Assembly: GCF_000828715.1 (NCBI RefSeq)
Contig: NZ_AP014583.1
Coordinates: 3,532,001 to 3,596,000 of the forward strand
Direction of reading: 5' to 3'
Length of the DNA stretch: 64,000 nt
Source: Winogradskyella sp. PG-2
Lineage (GTDB): Bacteria > Bacteroidota > Bacteroidia > Flavobacteriales > Flavobacteriaceae
Numbering within the stretch: position 1 is the first letter of the stretch; the number at the start of each line of letters is the position of its first letter. A program made the position numbers and the translations under genes. The notes beneath the pieces are model-generated. The model was not told where the DNA came from. It saw only the letters and a program-made list of their open reading frames with translations, and searched no databases. This document shows positions 54,297 through 63,686 of this stretch, piece by piece.

Positions 54297-55337
54297 ATGA
54301 AAAGATTATTAGCACTATGTATTCTACTTTCAGTATTTCACTGCAAAAAAGAAGAGCCAAAAGATTATGCCACTATTTCTGGTAAAATTGAAAACCCTCA
54401 CGAAAGTAAAACCCTAAAGATTTTTAAAGGTAGAGCATATGAAAAAGTTATCACATTAGCAGATCATGGTACTTTTAAAGACACTCTAAAAATTACTGAA
54501 GGAGATTACAGCATGCAGCATGGAGACCAATATGGTGTGTTATTTTTGAAAAATGATAATGAATCAACTATCAATACTGATTTTAAAGACTTTACAAAAT
54601 CTATGGTGTTTGGTGGTGATGCTTCAGATATAAACAACTTTTCACTACAATCTTACTTAATTTCTAGTGAGTATTTTACGCAAGAGCTTATTTCTAATGG
54701 AAACCAAGAAAATTTAGATACAGCTATTAAAAATTATAATTTAGCATATGAAAATTTAAAGAAAAAGTATGTAGATGTAGATTCAACACATACAGCACAA
54801 ATGGACAATAATATTGAAATGCAAGCTAAGCAATTGAAAAAGTTTATGGCGTCAAAAATTGCTATGCGTGCTCAATTTCCGAAAGGTCAAGCTTCACCTT
54901 CATTTGTTAATTACGAAAACTTTGCTGGTGGTAATACATCCTTATCAGATCTAAAGGGTAAATACGTTTATATGGATATTTGGGCAACTTGGTGTGGTCC
55001 ATGTATAAGAGAAATTCCATCTCTTAAAAAAATTGAAGACCAGTTTAAAGATAGAAATATAGAGTTTGTTAGTATCTCTGTTGACGAAGGTCGTGGTTAT
55101 AAAGGAGATGCAGCTGCAGCCTACCAAGGTTGGAAAAAAATGGTAGCAGAAAAAGAATTAGGTGGTATGCAACTCTTAGCAGATAATGGCTTTAGATCGG
55201 AATTTATACAAAAATATAAAATCAATGGAATTCCAAGATTCATTTTGATTGATCCAGAAGGAAACATTGTGAACGCAGATGCACCAAGACCTTCAAACCC
55301 TCAACTGGTTGAGTTATTTAATGAGCTAAAACTCTAA
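54297..55337 (+). CDS. TlpA-family thioredoxin-like lipoprotein (AhpC/TSA-DUF4369 type)
   Basis: 346 residues from an ATG at 54297; an in-frame TTG at 54273 is less likely. Lipoprotein signal with lipidation Cys16 in LLSVFHCKK. The N-terminal half fits the DUF4369 substrate-like domain (YATISGKIENPHESKTLKIFKGRAYEKV). The C-terminal half is a thioredoxin fold with WATWCGPC (Cys at about 232 and 235), the cis-Pro region NGIPRFILIDPEG and VSISVDEGRGY. It is a membrane-bound thiol-disulfide oxidoreductase of the cell envelope, common in Bacteroidota. A strong terminator lies directly after it. Confidence 0.92.
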   Translation: MKRLLALCILLSVFHCKKEEPKDYATISGKIENPHESKTLKIFKGRAYEKVITLADHGTFKDTLKITEGDYSMQHGDQYGVLFLKNDNESTINTDFKDFTKSMVFGGDASDINNFSLQSYLISSEYFTQELISNGNQENLDTAIKNYNLAYENLKKKYVDVDSTHTAQMDNNIEMQAKQLKKFMASKIAMRAQFPKGQASPSFVNYENFAGGNTSLSDLKGKYVYMDIWATWCGPCIREIPSLKKIEDQFKDRNIEFVSISVDEGRGYKGDAAAAYQGWKKMVAEKELGGMQLLADNGFRSEFIQKYKINGIPRFILIDPEGNIVNADAPRPSNPQLVELFNELKL

Positions 55338-55354
55338 AAAGAAATTTTCTGATA

Positions 55355-55386
55355 AAAAAAAGCCTTCAATAGTGAAGGCTTTTTTT
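55355..55386. terminator. Bidirectional terminator between TlpA-type gene and nnr
   Basis: Perfect 14-bp stem AAAAAAAGCCTTCA / TGAAGGCTTTTTTT with a 4-base loop, between convergent genes. Confidence 0.93.
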
Positions 55387-55387
55387 A

Positions 55388-56938
55388 TTATTTATTTTGT
55401 GCTTCTTCTTGTTGGGCTGGTTGCTCTGGCTTTTTAAATAAATCTATATAAGCTTCACCAATAGTAACAATAATATGACTAGCTACAAGGCCTTGATAGC
55501 CATAATCTTCTACTGATATATCTGCAGATTTCCCATGTAAATAAACTCCAAAAATTGTAGCACTCAAAGGCTCATATTTTTGAGCTATTAAACCAGATAT
55601 TATTCCTGTTAAAACATCACCGCTACCTGCAGTTGCCAAACCTGGGTTTCCAGTAGTATTTATATATAATTTATCTTGATAAACCGTAATAGAGTTTGCA
55701 CCTTTGATAAGTACAATAACATTATACTTTTTTGAGAACGCTTTTACTTTTTTTAGCTTTTCAAAATCATCAGACCACTTACCTACTAATCGCTCTAACT
55801 CTTTAGGATGTGGAGTTAAAACAGTAAGTTCTGGTAATGACTTTAATAAAGCTTTCTTTTTAGATAATAGGTTTATGCCATCAGCATCAATAACTAAAGG
55901 TGTTTTATATTCCTTTAAAAATGACTCGAATGCTTTAGCAGTTTCAATTGATGTTCCTAGTCCTACTCCAACACCAATCACGGAAGGTTCTATATCGTAA
56001 TTAATATGAGATACTGTTTTTTCATTTTCATCAGTAATCACCATAACTTCAGGCAATGCAGCTTGCATACTATGATAACCACATTTAGGAATATACGCTG
56101 TTACTAATCCGGCACCAGAACTTAATGCAGCGCTACTCGCTAAATTTACAGCACCAATCTTCCCATAACTTCCACCTAAAATCATTACATGTCCAAAATC
56201 ACCTTTATGAGAAAACTTTTCTCTTGGTTTATAAAATGGTAAAACTTCGAACTTAGAAATCAATTCAACTTCAGTATCTGTTTGCATTAAGTAATCACGA
56301 TCAATTCCTATGTCCAATACTTCCCATTGTACTGTATATTTTGCAGTTTCAGGTAAAAAGAAAATCAGCTTAGGAGATTGAAAACTCAATGTGTAGTTCG
56401 CATGTACAACTGCATTCTCGTCTTCTACAGCTTTGTCAGTATACACACCAGATGGAATATCAATAGCTAAAGTAAATGCTTTTGACGCTCTAAACCTTTG
56501 AAACAATTCTGTAACCCAATCATTTGGTGGTCGATTTAATCCTATTCCAAATACTGCATCTACAATAATATCATCAGGATGAAACTCTGGGAAATCAGCC
56601 TGACATGTTAACATTTTTGGCCAATCTTTGGTTACATTCTTTATACGATCGTAATTAATCAGAAAATCCTTAGAGCGCTTATCACTACAGTTTACAATAT
56701 ATGTAATAACGTTATATCCGTGAGTAATTAAATGCCTTGCTAATACTAATCCATCACCACCATTATTACCAATACCACAAAAGACATGAATTGGCACTTG
56801 TACACCTTGCATGCGCATGTGTATCCAATTAAAAATTTGGGTTCCAGCACGTTCCATTAAGTCGGTGGAAGATATGTTTTGGCGCTCTGTTGTTAGTTTG
56901 TCTCCTTCGTAAATTTGTTCTTTAGAAAATAGCTTCAT
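55388..56938 (-). CDS. nnr: Bifunctional NAD(P)H-hydrate epimerase/dehydratase
   Basis: 516 residues with both Nnr halves fused. The N-terminal YjeF_N epimerase has CGIGNNGGDGLVLARHL and VDAVFGIGLNRPP, AIDIPSGVYTD. The C-terminal dehydratase of the ribokinase-like fold (from about 240) has GGSYGKIGAVNLAS, LTPHPKEL and the nucleotide-binding NTTGNPGLATAGSGDVLTGIISG. It repairs damaged NAD(P)H hydrates, a housekeeping metabolite-repair function, with ADP or ATP used by the dehydratase. A Gln/Glu/Pro-rich tail (PEQPAQQEEAQ) ends the protein. It diverges from the threonine operon. Confidence 0.95.
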   Translation of the reverse strand: MKLFSKEQIYEGDKLTTERQNISSTDLMERAGTQIFNWIHMRMQGVQVPIHVFCGIGNNGGDGLVLARHLITHGYNVITYIVNCSDKRSKDFLINYDRIKNVTKDWPKMLTCQADFPEFHPDDIIVDAVFGIGLNRPPNDWVTELFQRFRASKAFTLAIDIPSGVYTDKAVEDENAVVHANYTLSFQSPKLIFFLPETAKYTVQWEVLDIGIDRDYLMQTDTEVELISKFEVLPFYKPREKFSHKGDFGHVMILGGSYGKIGAVNLASSAALSSGAGLVTAYIPKCGYHSMQAALPEVMVITDENEKTVSHINYDIEPSVIGVGVGLGTSIETAKAFESFLKEYKTPLVIDADGINLLSKKKALLKSLPELTVLTPHPKELERLVGKWSDDFEKLKKVKAFSKKYNVIVLIKGANSITVYQDKLYINTTGNPGLATAGSGDVLTGIISGLIAQKYEPLSATIFGVYLHGKSADISVEDYGYQGLVASHIIVTIGEAYIDLFKKPEQPAQQEEAQNK

Positions 56939-57059
56939 GTGAATAATTTAAAACCTGATGCAAATCTCTAGTTATATTTCATTTTTAATACAAAGACTTG
57001 CCCTTTATTACCAATTCCCTAAAAGTGAGATATTAGTTTTTTTATTGTCGTAAAAATAA

Positions 57060-57067
57060 TACTTTTG
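57060..57067 (+). promoter_or_regulatory. Candidate -7 element of the threonine operon promoter
   Basis: TACTTTTG matches TAnnTTTG exactly. No TTG lies at the -33 position (only TTA at 57033-57035, 24 bp upstream). Transcription would start near 57072-57075, almost at the first codon of the leader peptide. Confidence 0.55.
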
Positions 57068-57074
57068 ACGAGGA

Positions 57075-57182
57075 ATGTCTAAAAAAACAAACATAACAGC
57101 AAATACAATCTTACATACAATTCGTATGACTATTTCTATGTTTTTCATTTCAACTATTATTACCCTTTGGGGTAATTTCTAA
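57075..57182 (+). CDS. Threonine operon leader peptide (Thr/Ile-rich)
   Basis: 35 codons from ATG at 57075 to TAA at 57180-57182. The peptide contains 7 Thr and 7 Ile in 35 residues (20 percent each), including the runs TNITANTI and STIITLWG, and ends 60 bp before thrA. That composition is a hallmark of leader peptides sensing charged tRNA-Thr and tRNA-Ile in aspartate-family operons. A downstream terminator hairpin completes the attenuator. This is an inference from composition and position. Confidence 0.78.
   Translation: MSKKTNITANTILHTIRMTISMFFISTIITLWGNF
57160..57175 (+). promoter_or_regulatory. Hairpin at the end of the threonine leader peptide
   Basis: TTACCC / GGGTAA stem with a 4-base loop, overlapping the last codons of the leader ORF. 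A ribosome translating to the end of the leader would cover it, so it may switch the downstream terminator. No clear alternative pairing with the terminator is resolved. Confidence 0.5.
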
Positions 57183-57201
57183 TATGCTATCCGTCCCTAT
57201 T

Positions 57202-57222
57202 TGTCTATACAGACATTTTTTT
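57202..57222 (+). terminator. Attenuator terminator upstream of thrA
   Basis: TGTCT / AGACA stem (5 bp) with a 4-base loop ATAC, followed by seven T. The short stem suits a conditional terminator. It lies between the leader peptide stop and the thrA start. Confidence 0.7.
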
Positions 57223-57242
57223 CTATTAAATAATATAAACAC

Positions 57243-59714
57243 ATGAAAGTTCTCAAATTTGGTGGAACATCAGTAGGTTCAGCCGAAAATATAAATAAAG
57301 TCATTTCAATTTTAGATCAACAATCTAATAATTCTAAAATAACAGTTGTAGTTTCTGCTGTTGGTGGCATTACAGATAAATTACTAGAAGCCGCTAATTT
57401 GGCTTGCAATAAAAATAAAGACTATAAATATGTATACAATGATATTTGGTCTAGACACAACAAAGTAATTGAAGGGCTATTTGAAAATTCTGAAAACGAT
57501 AAAAGTCTTCAAAAAGATCATGAAGAATTACATGATTTAATTTCAGAAAAACTTAAAGATCTCAGAAGTCTATTAGATGGCATTTATTTGATTAATGAAT
57601 TATCACCAAAAACTAAAGACAAACTTTTAAGTTATGGTGAAGCGTTATCTTCAACAATCATTTACCATACACTCGAATCTCGTAAATTAAACTCAGTTTT
57701 AAAAAACTCGCAAGAGCTTATTATAACTGACTCTAATTTCAATAACGCGGTTGTGAATTTTGAGGTAACTAATGCTAATATTCAGTCATTTTTTAAATCA
57801 AATTCTAAATCAATAGTATTGTTGCCAGGTTTTGTTTCAAAATCTGCAAATGGAGAAATCACCACTTTAGGTCGTGGTGGCTCTGATTATACAGCTGCTA
57901 TTATTGCTGCCGCTTTAGATGCTAACGAATTACAAATTTGGACGGATGTCAGTGGTATGTTTACTACTAACCCTAAATTAGTAAAGCAAGCTGCACCTAT
58001 TGTGGAGTTATCTTATCAAGAAGCAGTAGAATTATCGCACTTTGGAGCTAAGGTATTATATCCACCTACGGTTATGCCAGTACTAAAAAAACAGATTCCA
58101 ATTGTGATAAAAAATACAATGGATCATGATGCTATTGGTACAACAATTACTCACGATGTTGCACCTAATGGTTCTCCAGTTAAAGGGCTAAGTAATATAG
58201 ATAACATTGCACTATTAACCTTGCAAGGTAATGGTATGGTTGGTGTTCCTGGTTTTAGTAAGCGTTTGTTCGAAACCTTAGCGCAAGAGAAAATCAATAT
58301 CATTTTAATTACACAATCTTCTTCAGAACATTCTATTTGTTTCGGAATTTCTGCTAATGATGCCCAACGCGCTAAAGAAACTATAGATGATGTTTTTGAA
58401 TATGAGATTGCACTCCAGAAAATAGACCCAATAGTCATTGAAAATGATTTATCAATTATTGCAGTTGTTGGTGACAAAATGAAAAGTCATCAAGGTATAA
58501 GTGGGAAAATGTTTAGCACACTTGGTAAGAATAATGTTAATATAAGAGCGATTGCTCAAGGTGCTTCAGAACGTAATATCTCCGCTGTGATTCATAAAAA
58601 CGATGTTAAAAAAGCACTGAATAGTTTACACGAGCAATTTTTTGAAATTAAAACCAAACAGATTAATCTTTTTATCACTGGAGTCGGAAATGTTGGTGAG
58701 CGTCTTATTGAGCAAATTAAACAACAAAAGGCCTACATTAAAGAAAACTTTAAAATTAGCTTACGAGTTGCAGGTTTATCTAATTCTCGTACAATGGTTG
58801 TAAACGATGAAGGCATTAACTTAAAAAACTGGAAACAAGAATTAGAAGCTGGTGAAAAAGCAAGCTTAGAGGGTTTCTTTGAGAATGCAAAAAACTTAAA
58901 CCTAAGAAACTCTGTCTTTGTAGATATCACAGCTAATGAAGCAGTATCTAATAAATATGGTGATTATTTAAAACAAAGTATATCAGTTGTTGCATGTAAT
59001 AAGATTGCTTGTTCTGGCAACATTGAATATTACAATGAATTAAAGCAACTTTCAAGAAAGTATAATGCATCATTCTTGTTTGAGACCAATGTAGGGGCTG
59101 GTTTACCTGTAATTGACACATTAAGTCATTTAATTGCATCTGGTGACAAAGTGAACACAATACAAGCCGTTTTATCTGGCAGTCTAAACTTTATATTCAA
59201 CAACTTTAATGCTAATAAAACATTTTATGACGTTGTAAAACAAGCACAAGATGAAGGATATACAGAACCTGACCCTCGCATTGATTTAAGCGGAATTGAT
59301 GTCGCTCGTAAAGTATTAATCTTGGCAAGAGAAAGTGGTCATCAGATTGAATTGTCTGATTTAGAAAGTGATAATTTCTTAACAGAAAAAGCTATGAATT
59401 CTGATACTGTTGATGATTTTTACAAAACACTATCTGAAGATGAAGCCTATTATCAAAGTTTATTTAAATCAGCAGAGGAAAAAAATTCTCAATTAAAATT
59501 TGTTGCAGAGTTTAAAAATGGAAAAGCAAAAGTTGGACTTCAAGAAATTCCTGAAGGTCATCCGTTTTACAATTTAAAAGGAAAAGATAATATCGTAATG
59601 TTTTATACGCAACGTTATCCTGAGCAACCAATGATTATTAAAGGTGCTGGTGCTGGTGCAGAAGTTACAGCTTCAGGTTTATTCGCTGATATTATAAGAA
59701 TCGCTAATAATTAA
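57243..59714 (+). CDS. thrA: Bifunctional aspartate kinase / homoserine dehydrogenase
   Basis: 823 residues. The N-terminal aspartate kinase begins MKVLKFGGTSVGSAEN and includes TLGRGGSDYTAAIIAAAL and LSHFGAKVLYPPT; ACT regulatory domains follow (VPGFSKRLFETLAQEKINIILITQSSSEHS; MFSTLGKNNVNIRAIAQGASERN). The homoserine dehydrogenase half starts at about 474 with FITGVGNVGERLIEQI and includes VFVDITANEAVSN, NVGAGLPVIDTL and YTEPDPRIDLSGIDVARKVLIL. It makes aspartyl phosphate and, later, homoserine. ACT domains imply feedback inhibition, probably by threonine. It is first in a thrA-thrB-thrC operon with gaps of 3 and -1 bp, preceded by a leader peptide. Confidence 0.97.
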   Translation: MKVLKFGGTSVGSAENINKVISILDQQSNNSKITVVVSAVGGITDKLLEAANLACNKNKDYKYVYNDIWSRHNKVIEGLFENSENDKSLQKDHEELHDLISEKLKDLRSLLDGIYLINELSPKTKDKLLSYGEALSSTIIYHTLESRKLNSVLKNSQELIITDSNFNNAVVNFEVTNANIQSFFKSNSKSIVLLPGFVSKSANGEITTLGRGGSDYTAAIIAAALDANELQIWTDVSGMFTTNPKLVKQAAPIVELSYQEAVELSHFGAKVLYPPTVMPVLKKQIPIVIKNTMDHDAIGTTITHDVAPNGSPVKGLSNIDNIALLTLQGNGMVGVPGFSKRLFETLAQEKINIILITQSSSEHSICFGISANDAQRAKETIDDVFEYEIALQKIDPIVIENDLSIIAVVGDKMKSHQGISGKMFSTLGKNNVNIRAIAQGASERNISAVIHKNDVKKALNSLHEQFFEIKTKQINLFITGVGNVGERLIEQIKQQKAYIKENFKISLRVAGLSNSRTMVVNDEGINLKNWKQELEAGEKASLEGFFENAKNLNLRNSVFVDITANEAVSNKYGDYLKQSISVVACNKIACSGNIEYYNELKQLSRKYNASFLFETNVGAGLPVIDTLSHLIASGDKVNTIQAVLSGSLNFIFNNFNANKTFYDVVKQAQDEGYTEPDPRIDLSGIDVARKVLILARESGHQIELSDLESDNFLTEKAMNSDTVDDFYKTLSEDEAYYQSLFKSAEEKNSQLKFVAEFKNGKAKVGLQEIPEGHPFYNLKGKDNIVMFYTQRYPEQPMIIKGAGAGAEVTASGLFADIIRIANN

Positions 59715-59717
59715 AAA

Positions 59718-60641
59718 ATGAGCAAGGAAATTAAAATATTTTCACCTGCTACAGTAGCCAATGTGGCTTGCGGATTTGACGTTCTTGGTTTTTGCTTAGA
59801 TACCATTGGAGATAACATGGTAATTAGAAAAACTGAAGAAAAAGGCATACGCATAACTAAAATTGTAGGTCACGATTTGCCTTACGAAGTAGAGAAAAAT
59901 GTAGCTGGTGTTTCTGCTTTAGCGATGTCTGAAGACTTAAAACCAGATTGTGGTTTTGAGATTGAAATCTATAAGAATATAAAACCTGGAAGCGGAATTG
60001 GAAGTAGCTCTGCAAGTGCAGCTGGCAGTGTCTATGGCATGAACGAGTTACTAGGAAAACCTTTAGATAAAATAAAGCTCACTTATTACGCCATGAAAGG
60101 TGAGGCTGTAGCAAGTCAATGTGAACATGCGGATAATTTGGCTCCAGCTATTTTTGGTGGCTTTACACTCGTAAAAAGCGCATGTCCATTACATGTTTTA
60201 GAGCTTCCTACTCCATCAAATTTATATGCAACTTTAATTCACCCTCAAATTGAAATCAAAACCTCCGAGTCTCGAGCAATTTTGCCAAAAGATATTCCAT
60301 TGCAAAATGCAATAACACAATGGGCAAATGTTGGAAGTTTGGTGCATGCATTACATACATCAGATTATGATTTGATAAAGAATGCGCTAAATGATGTTGT
60401 TATTGAACCTTTCCGTAAACAATTGATACCAAATTTTGACAACATAAAAAGCGCAGCTATAGATACTGGTGCATTAGGTTGTGCAATTTCTGGTTCTGGT
60501 CCATCAATTTTTGCTTTGAGTCATGGAGAAGTTACCGCTAAGAAGGTAGAAGAAGCCATGCAGAATGTATATTCTAAAACAAATATAGAATTCGAAACTT
60601 ATGTTTCTAAAATTAATACCGAAGGTATAAAGACATTATAA
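59718..60641 (+). CDS. thrB: Homoserine kinase
   Basis: 307 residues of the GHMP kinase family. Phosphorylates homoserine to O-phosphohomoserine, using ATP. Motifs: SPATVANVACGFDVLGFCLD at the N-terminus, the ATP loop PGSGIGSSSASAAGSVYG, and a C-terminal GALGCAISGSGPSIFAL glycine-rich motif. Length fits the family. It starts 3 bp after thrA and its stop shares one base with the thrC start (TAATG), so the three genes form one translationally linked operon. Confidence 0.97.
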   Translation: MSKEIKIFSPATVANVACGFDVLGFCLDTIGDNMVIRKTEEKGIRITKIVGHDLPYEVEKNVAGVSALAMSEDLKPDCGFEIEIYKNIKPGSGIGSSSASAAGSVYGMNELLGKPLDKIKLTYYAMKGEAVASQCEHADNLAPAIFGGFTLVKSACPLHVLELPTPSNLYATLIHPQIEIKTSESRAILPKDIPLQNAITQWANVGSLVHALHTSDYDLIKNALNDVVIEPFRKQLIPNFDNIKSAAIDTGALGCAISGSGPSIFALSHGEVTAKKVEEAMQNVYSKTNIEFETYVSKINTEGIKTL

Positions 60642-61930
60642 TGAACTATTACTCACTAAATAGAAAAGCGCCAAACACCACCTTCGCAGATGCTGTAGTC
60701 AGAGGGCTTGCACCAGACAAAGGATTATATTTTCCAGAATCTATAACACCTTTAGATACATATTTCTTTGAGACGATTGAAAACAAAACGAACGCAGAAA
60801 TTGCCTTTGAAGCAATTAAACAATTCATTGTTCCCGAGATTCCTGAGATTATTTTAAAAACTATAGTTGAAGACACTTTAAATTTTGATTTCCCTGTTGT
60901 AAATATTAATAAAAATATTTCTACTTTAGAATTGTTTCATGGACCAACAATGGCTTTTAAGGATGTTGGAGCTCGATTTATGGCGAGATGTTTAGGGTAT
61001 TTCAATAAATCTAATACTCATGAAGTTACTGTTTTAGTAGCAACATCTGGAGATACAGGTGGTGCTGTAGCTAATGGGTTTTTAGGTGTTAAAGGTGTAA
61101 ATGTTGTAATACTTTATCCAAGCGGAAAAGTAAGTGATATTCAAGAAAAGCAACTCACTACTTTAGGTCAAAATATTACAGCATTAGAAGTTGATGGTGT
61201 TTTTGATGATTGTCAAGACATGGTAAAGCGTGCCTTTATGGACGAGGAGTTAACAAGCCAAATGCAACTTACTTCTGCAAACTCTATAAATATTGCTCGT
61301 TGGTTACCACAACTCTTCTACTACTTATTTGCATACAAACAATTAAAATCTAAATACAAAGACATAGCTTTCTCTATTCCTAGTGGAAACTTTGGCAACA
61401 TTTGTGCTGGTATGGTAGCTCAAAAATTAGGATTACCTGTAAAGCATTTTATTGCTGCTAATAATGCCAATGATACGGTTGTTAACTATATGACTACCCA
61501 ATCTTATGAACCAAAACCATCTGTGCAAACCATCAGTAATGCCATGGATGTTGGCAATCCAAGTAATTTTATACGTATTCAAGAGTTACATGATAATGAT
61601 TTTGAAACTTTAAAAGCAAATCTTTCCTCATATAGCTACACAGACGAAGAAACTAAAACTGCACTTTTAGAATTATACGCATCACATAATTATGTCGCAG
61701 ATCCTCATGGAGCAGTTGGTTATTTAGGAGCTAAAGCTTATTTAGAAAATAATGAAGCTCATGTGATATTTTTAGAAACAGCGCATCCCACTAAATTCTT
61801 AGATGTGGTTGAAGACGTTATTAAAAAAACCGTTCCTTTACCTTCTCAAATTGAAGCGGTTATGGATAAAGAAAAAGTTGCTGTTGCTGTTAGTTCTTAT
61901 GAAGAATTAAAGCAATTTCTTTTAAAATAA
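60641..61930 (+). CDS. thrC: Threonine synthase
   Basis: 429 residues. PLP-dependent conversion of O-phosphohomoserine to threonine. The N-terminal block is YYSLNRKAPNTTFADAVVRG; the PLP Lys is 107 in FHGPTMAFKDVGARF; ATSGDTGGAVANGF binds the cofactor phosphate; SIPSGNFGNICAGMVAQKLG and DPHGAVGYLGAKAY are also typical. Length matches the ThrC class of bacteria. It completes the threonine operon. A GNAT gene follows about 35 bp downstream, perhaps by read-through. Confidence 0.97.
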   Translation: MNYYSLNRKAPNTTFADAVVRGLAPDKGLYFPESITPLDTYFFETIENKTNAEIAFEAIKQFIVPEIPEIILKTIVEDTLNFDFPVVNINKNISTLELFHGPTMAFKDVGARFMARCLGYFNKSNTHEVTVLVATSGDTGGAVANGFLGVKGVNVVILYPSGKVSDIQEKQLTTLGQNITALEVDGVFDDCQDMVKRAFMDEELTSQMQLTSANSINIARWLPQLFYYLFAYKQLKSKYKDIAFSIPSGNFGNICAGMVAQKLGLPVKHFIAANNANDTVVNYMTTQSYEPKPSVQTISNAMDVGNPSNFIRIQELHDNDFETLKANLSSYSYTDEETKTALLELYASHNYVADPHGAVGYLGAKAYLENNEAHVIFLETAHPTKFLDVVEDVIKKTVPLPSQIEAVMDKEKVAVAVSSYEELKQFLLK

Positions 61931-61967
61931 TCTTCCTTAAATTCAATTTTTGCGTAATTTATGTCAA

Positions 61968-62492
61968 ATGGAAGGAGATAATACTTTACAAACCAAAAGA
62001 CTAAACATCAGGCCAGTTGATGTTGAAGATGCTCCATTCATTTTAGAATTAATGAATACTCCAAAATGGATTAAAAATATTGGAGATAGAAATGTGAGAA
62101 CAGTTGAAGCTGCTGCAGATTATATTAAAGAAAAAGCATTTCCGCAATTAAAGACTCATGGTTATGGTAACAATGTCATCATCAGAAAAGATGATAACAT
62201 AAAACCCGGTACTTGCGGACTATATCACAGAGAAGATAGAGACGATGCAGATATTGGTTTTGCTTTTTTACCAGAATACATAGGGAAGGGTTATGCATTT
62301 GAGGCTTCAAATGAAATCATGATTGCTGCAAAAAAAGACTATGATTTAAAAGAATTAAGTGGTTATACACTTAAGGAAAATTTAGCATCTAGAAAACTAT
62401 TAGAACGTTTAGGATTCAAATTAAAAGGAATTGGAAAACTGCCAAGCAGTGATGAAGAATTATTGCATTATTATCGCTTATTAGACTTTTAG
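61968..62492 (+). CDS. GNAT acetyltransferase (RimJ/RimL-like)
   Basis: 174 residues from the ATG at 61968; an in-frame TTG at 61950 would add six residues. N-terminal LQTKRLNIRPVDVEDAPFILELMNTP is the RimJ/RimL-type start; the acetyl-CoA motif is DADIGFAFLPEYIGKGYAFEAS with GKGYA; then SGYTLKENLASRKLLERLGFKL, where the Asn and the ASRKLLERLGF motif are conserved. Acts on the N-terminus or a side-chain amine of a protein or on a small molecule; substrate unknown. It follows thrC in the same direction after 37 bp. Confidence 0.86.
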   Translation: MEGDNTLQTKRLNIRPVDVEDAPFILELMNTPKWIKNIGDRNVRTVEAAADYIKEKAFPQLKTHGYGNNVIIRKDDNIKPGTCGLYHREDRDDADIGFAFLPEYIGKGYAFEASNEIMIAAKKDYDLKELSGYTLKENLASRKLLERLGFKLKGIGKLPSSDEELLHYYRLLDF

Positions 62493-62596
62493 ACAAGTCT
62501 TTTACAATTAAACTTAAATAAGCGTAGATTTAAATACTTTTTAGTATTCAAATAAATAGAATAACTACATTTATACTTGTTTAAGACCTGTTAACT

Positions 62597-63685
62597 ATGA
62601 AGTCTATTTATTATACTTTTATTTTATTGTTTTCATTTATAAGTAGTTCTGCTCAGCAATTGAATTTAGAAACAGCTCTAGATGCTAGTATCAATGAAAC
62701 TTCTGGTCTACTCTATCTCAACAATACACTGATTACTCATAATGATTCATCTAATGCCAATGAATTATATGATGTAGATACATCGACAGGAGCAGTTACA
62801 AGAACTGTTATCGTAAATAATGCTGCAAATGGTGATTGGGAAGATCTTACACATGATGGTACTTATATATACATAGGTGATTTTGGAAATTACGATGCCT
62901 CAAGGACAAACCTAAGGGTCTATCGCATATTAATTACTGATTATTTTGCAAATACGAGTGTAACTGCAGATGTTATAAATTTTAGCTATAGTAACCAGAC
63001 TGATTTTACACCAAGTCCAACAGCTACAAATTTTGATGCTGAAGGACTCATACACTTTAATAACAAACTATATGTCTTTTCTAAAAATTGGCTAAATGGA
63101 AATACTGACATTTATGAACTTTCTAAAACGCCAGGAACTTATAGTATTACTAGTATAGATACGATTGCTGCTCAAGGTTTAATATCTGGAGCAACTTATA
63201 ATGCCTTAGATAACAGTGTTATACTAAGTGGTTATGATTTTAATGGAGCATTTCTTATCCAGTTGAGTGATTTTAGTTCAGGTTTATTTTCAAATGGTTC
63301 TGTAATTAAAACAACTGTCTCTGTACCTACAAATTATTCGCCTCAGATTGAAGGCATAACTCCTATTAGTGCAAATGAATATTATGTATCAGCAGAGGAA
63401 AATACTCCTGATGCTTCAGGACTTTATAGTTTCAATGTTTCCACATTAAGTCTTAGGTCATCTGATATAAAATCTTTTTCTTTTTATCCTAATCCAGCTA
63501 AAGACTATATTACATTAAGTCATAAGGGTTGCATTACAAAAATTTATAGTATTACAGGACGTTTGGTTAAGACCACAAATAAGAAAAGAGTTAATATTTC
63601 TGAGTTAACAACTGGAATTTACTTGATAAACATTGAAGTAAATGATAGTGGATTTTCTGTAACAAAACGCTTAATCATCAACTAA
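62597..63685 (+). CDS. Exported protein with C-terminal type IX secretion sorting domain
   Basis: 362 residues with a signal peptide (YYTFILLFSFISSSAQ). The body (about 22-285) looks like a beta-propeller-like fold with repeated DG/GD and YxxDxxT strands (for example ETSGLLYLNNTLITHNDSSN and DLTHDGTYIYIGDFGN), ending in EGITPISANEYYVSAEENT. The C-terminal 70 residues are a type A sorting domain: SFSFYPNPAKDYITLSH, YSITGRLVKTTN, ISELTTGIYLINIEV, SVTKRLIIN. So it is probably delivered to the cell surface by the type IX system. Substrate or activity unknown. A broken small gene starts 2 bp later. Confidence 0.88.
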   Translation: MKSIYYTFILLFSFISSSAQQLNLETALDASINETSGLLYLNNTLITHNDSSNANELYDVDTSTGAVTRTVIVNNAANGDWEDLTHDGTYIYIGDFGNYDASRTNLRVYRILITDYFANTSVTADVINFSYSNQTDFTPSPTATNFDAEGLIHFNNKLYVFSKNWLNGNTDIYELSKTPGTYSITSIDTIAAQGLISGATYNALDNSVILSGYDFNGAFLIQLSDFSSGLFSNGSVIKTTVSVPTNYSPQIEGITPISANEYYVSAEENTPDASGLYSFNVSTLSLRSSDIKSFSFYPNPAKDYITLSHKGCITKIYSITGRLVKTTNKKRVNISELTTGIYLINIEVNDSGFSVTKRLIIN

Positions 63686-63686
63686 A

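Noticed and set aside
56939..57242. Riboswitch upstream of thrA
   Set aside because: No conserved aptamer-like pairing is visible; the Thr/Ile-rich leader peptide plus terminator explains the region better.
58151..58477. Minus-strand frame inside thrA
   Set aside because: It is a shadow of the strongly coding thrA frame, with no family features.
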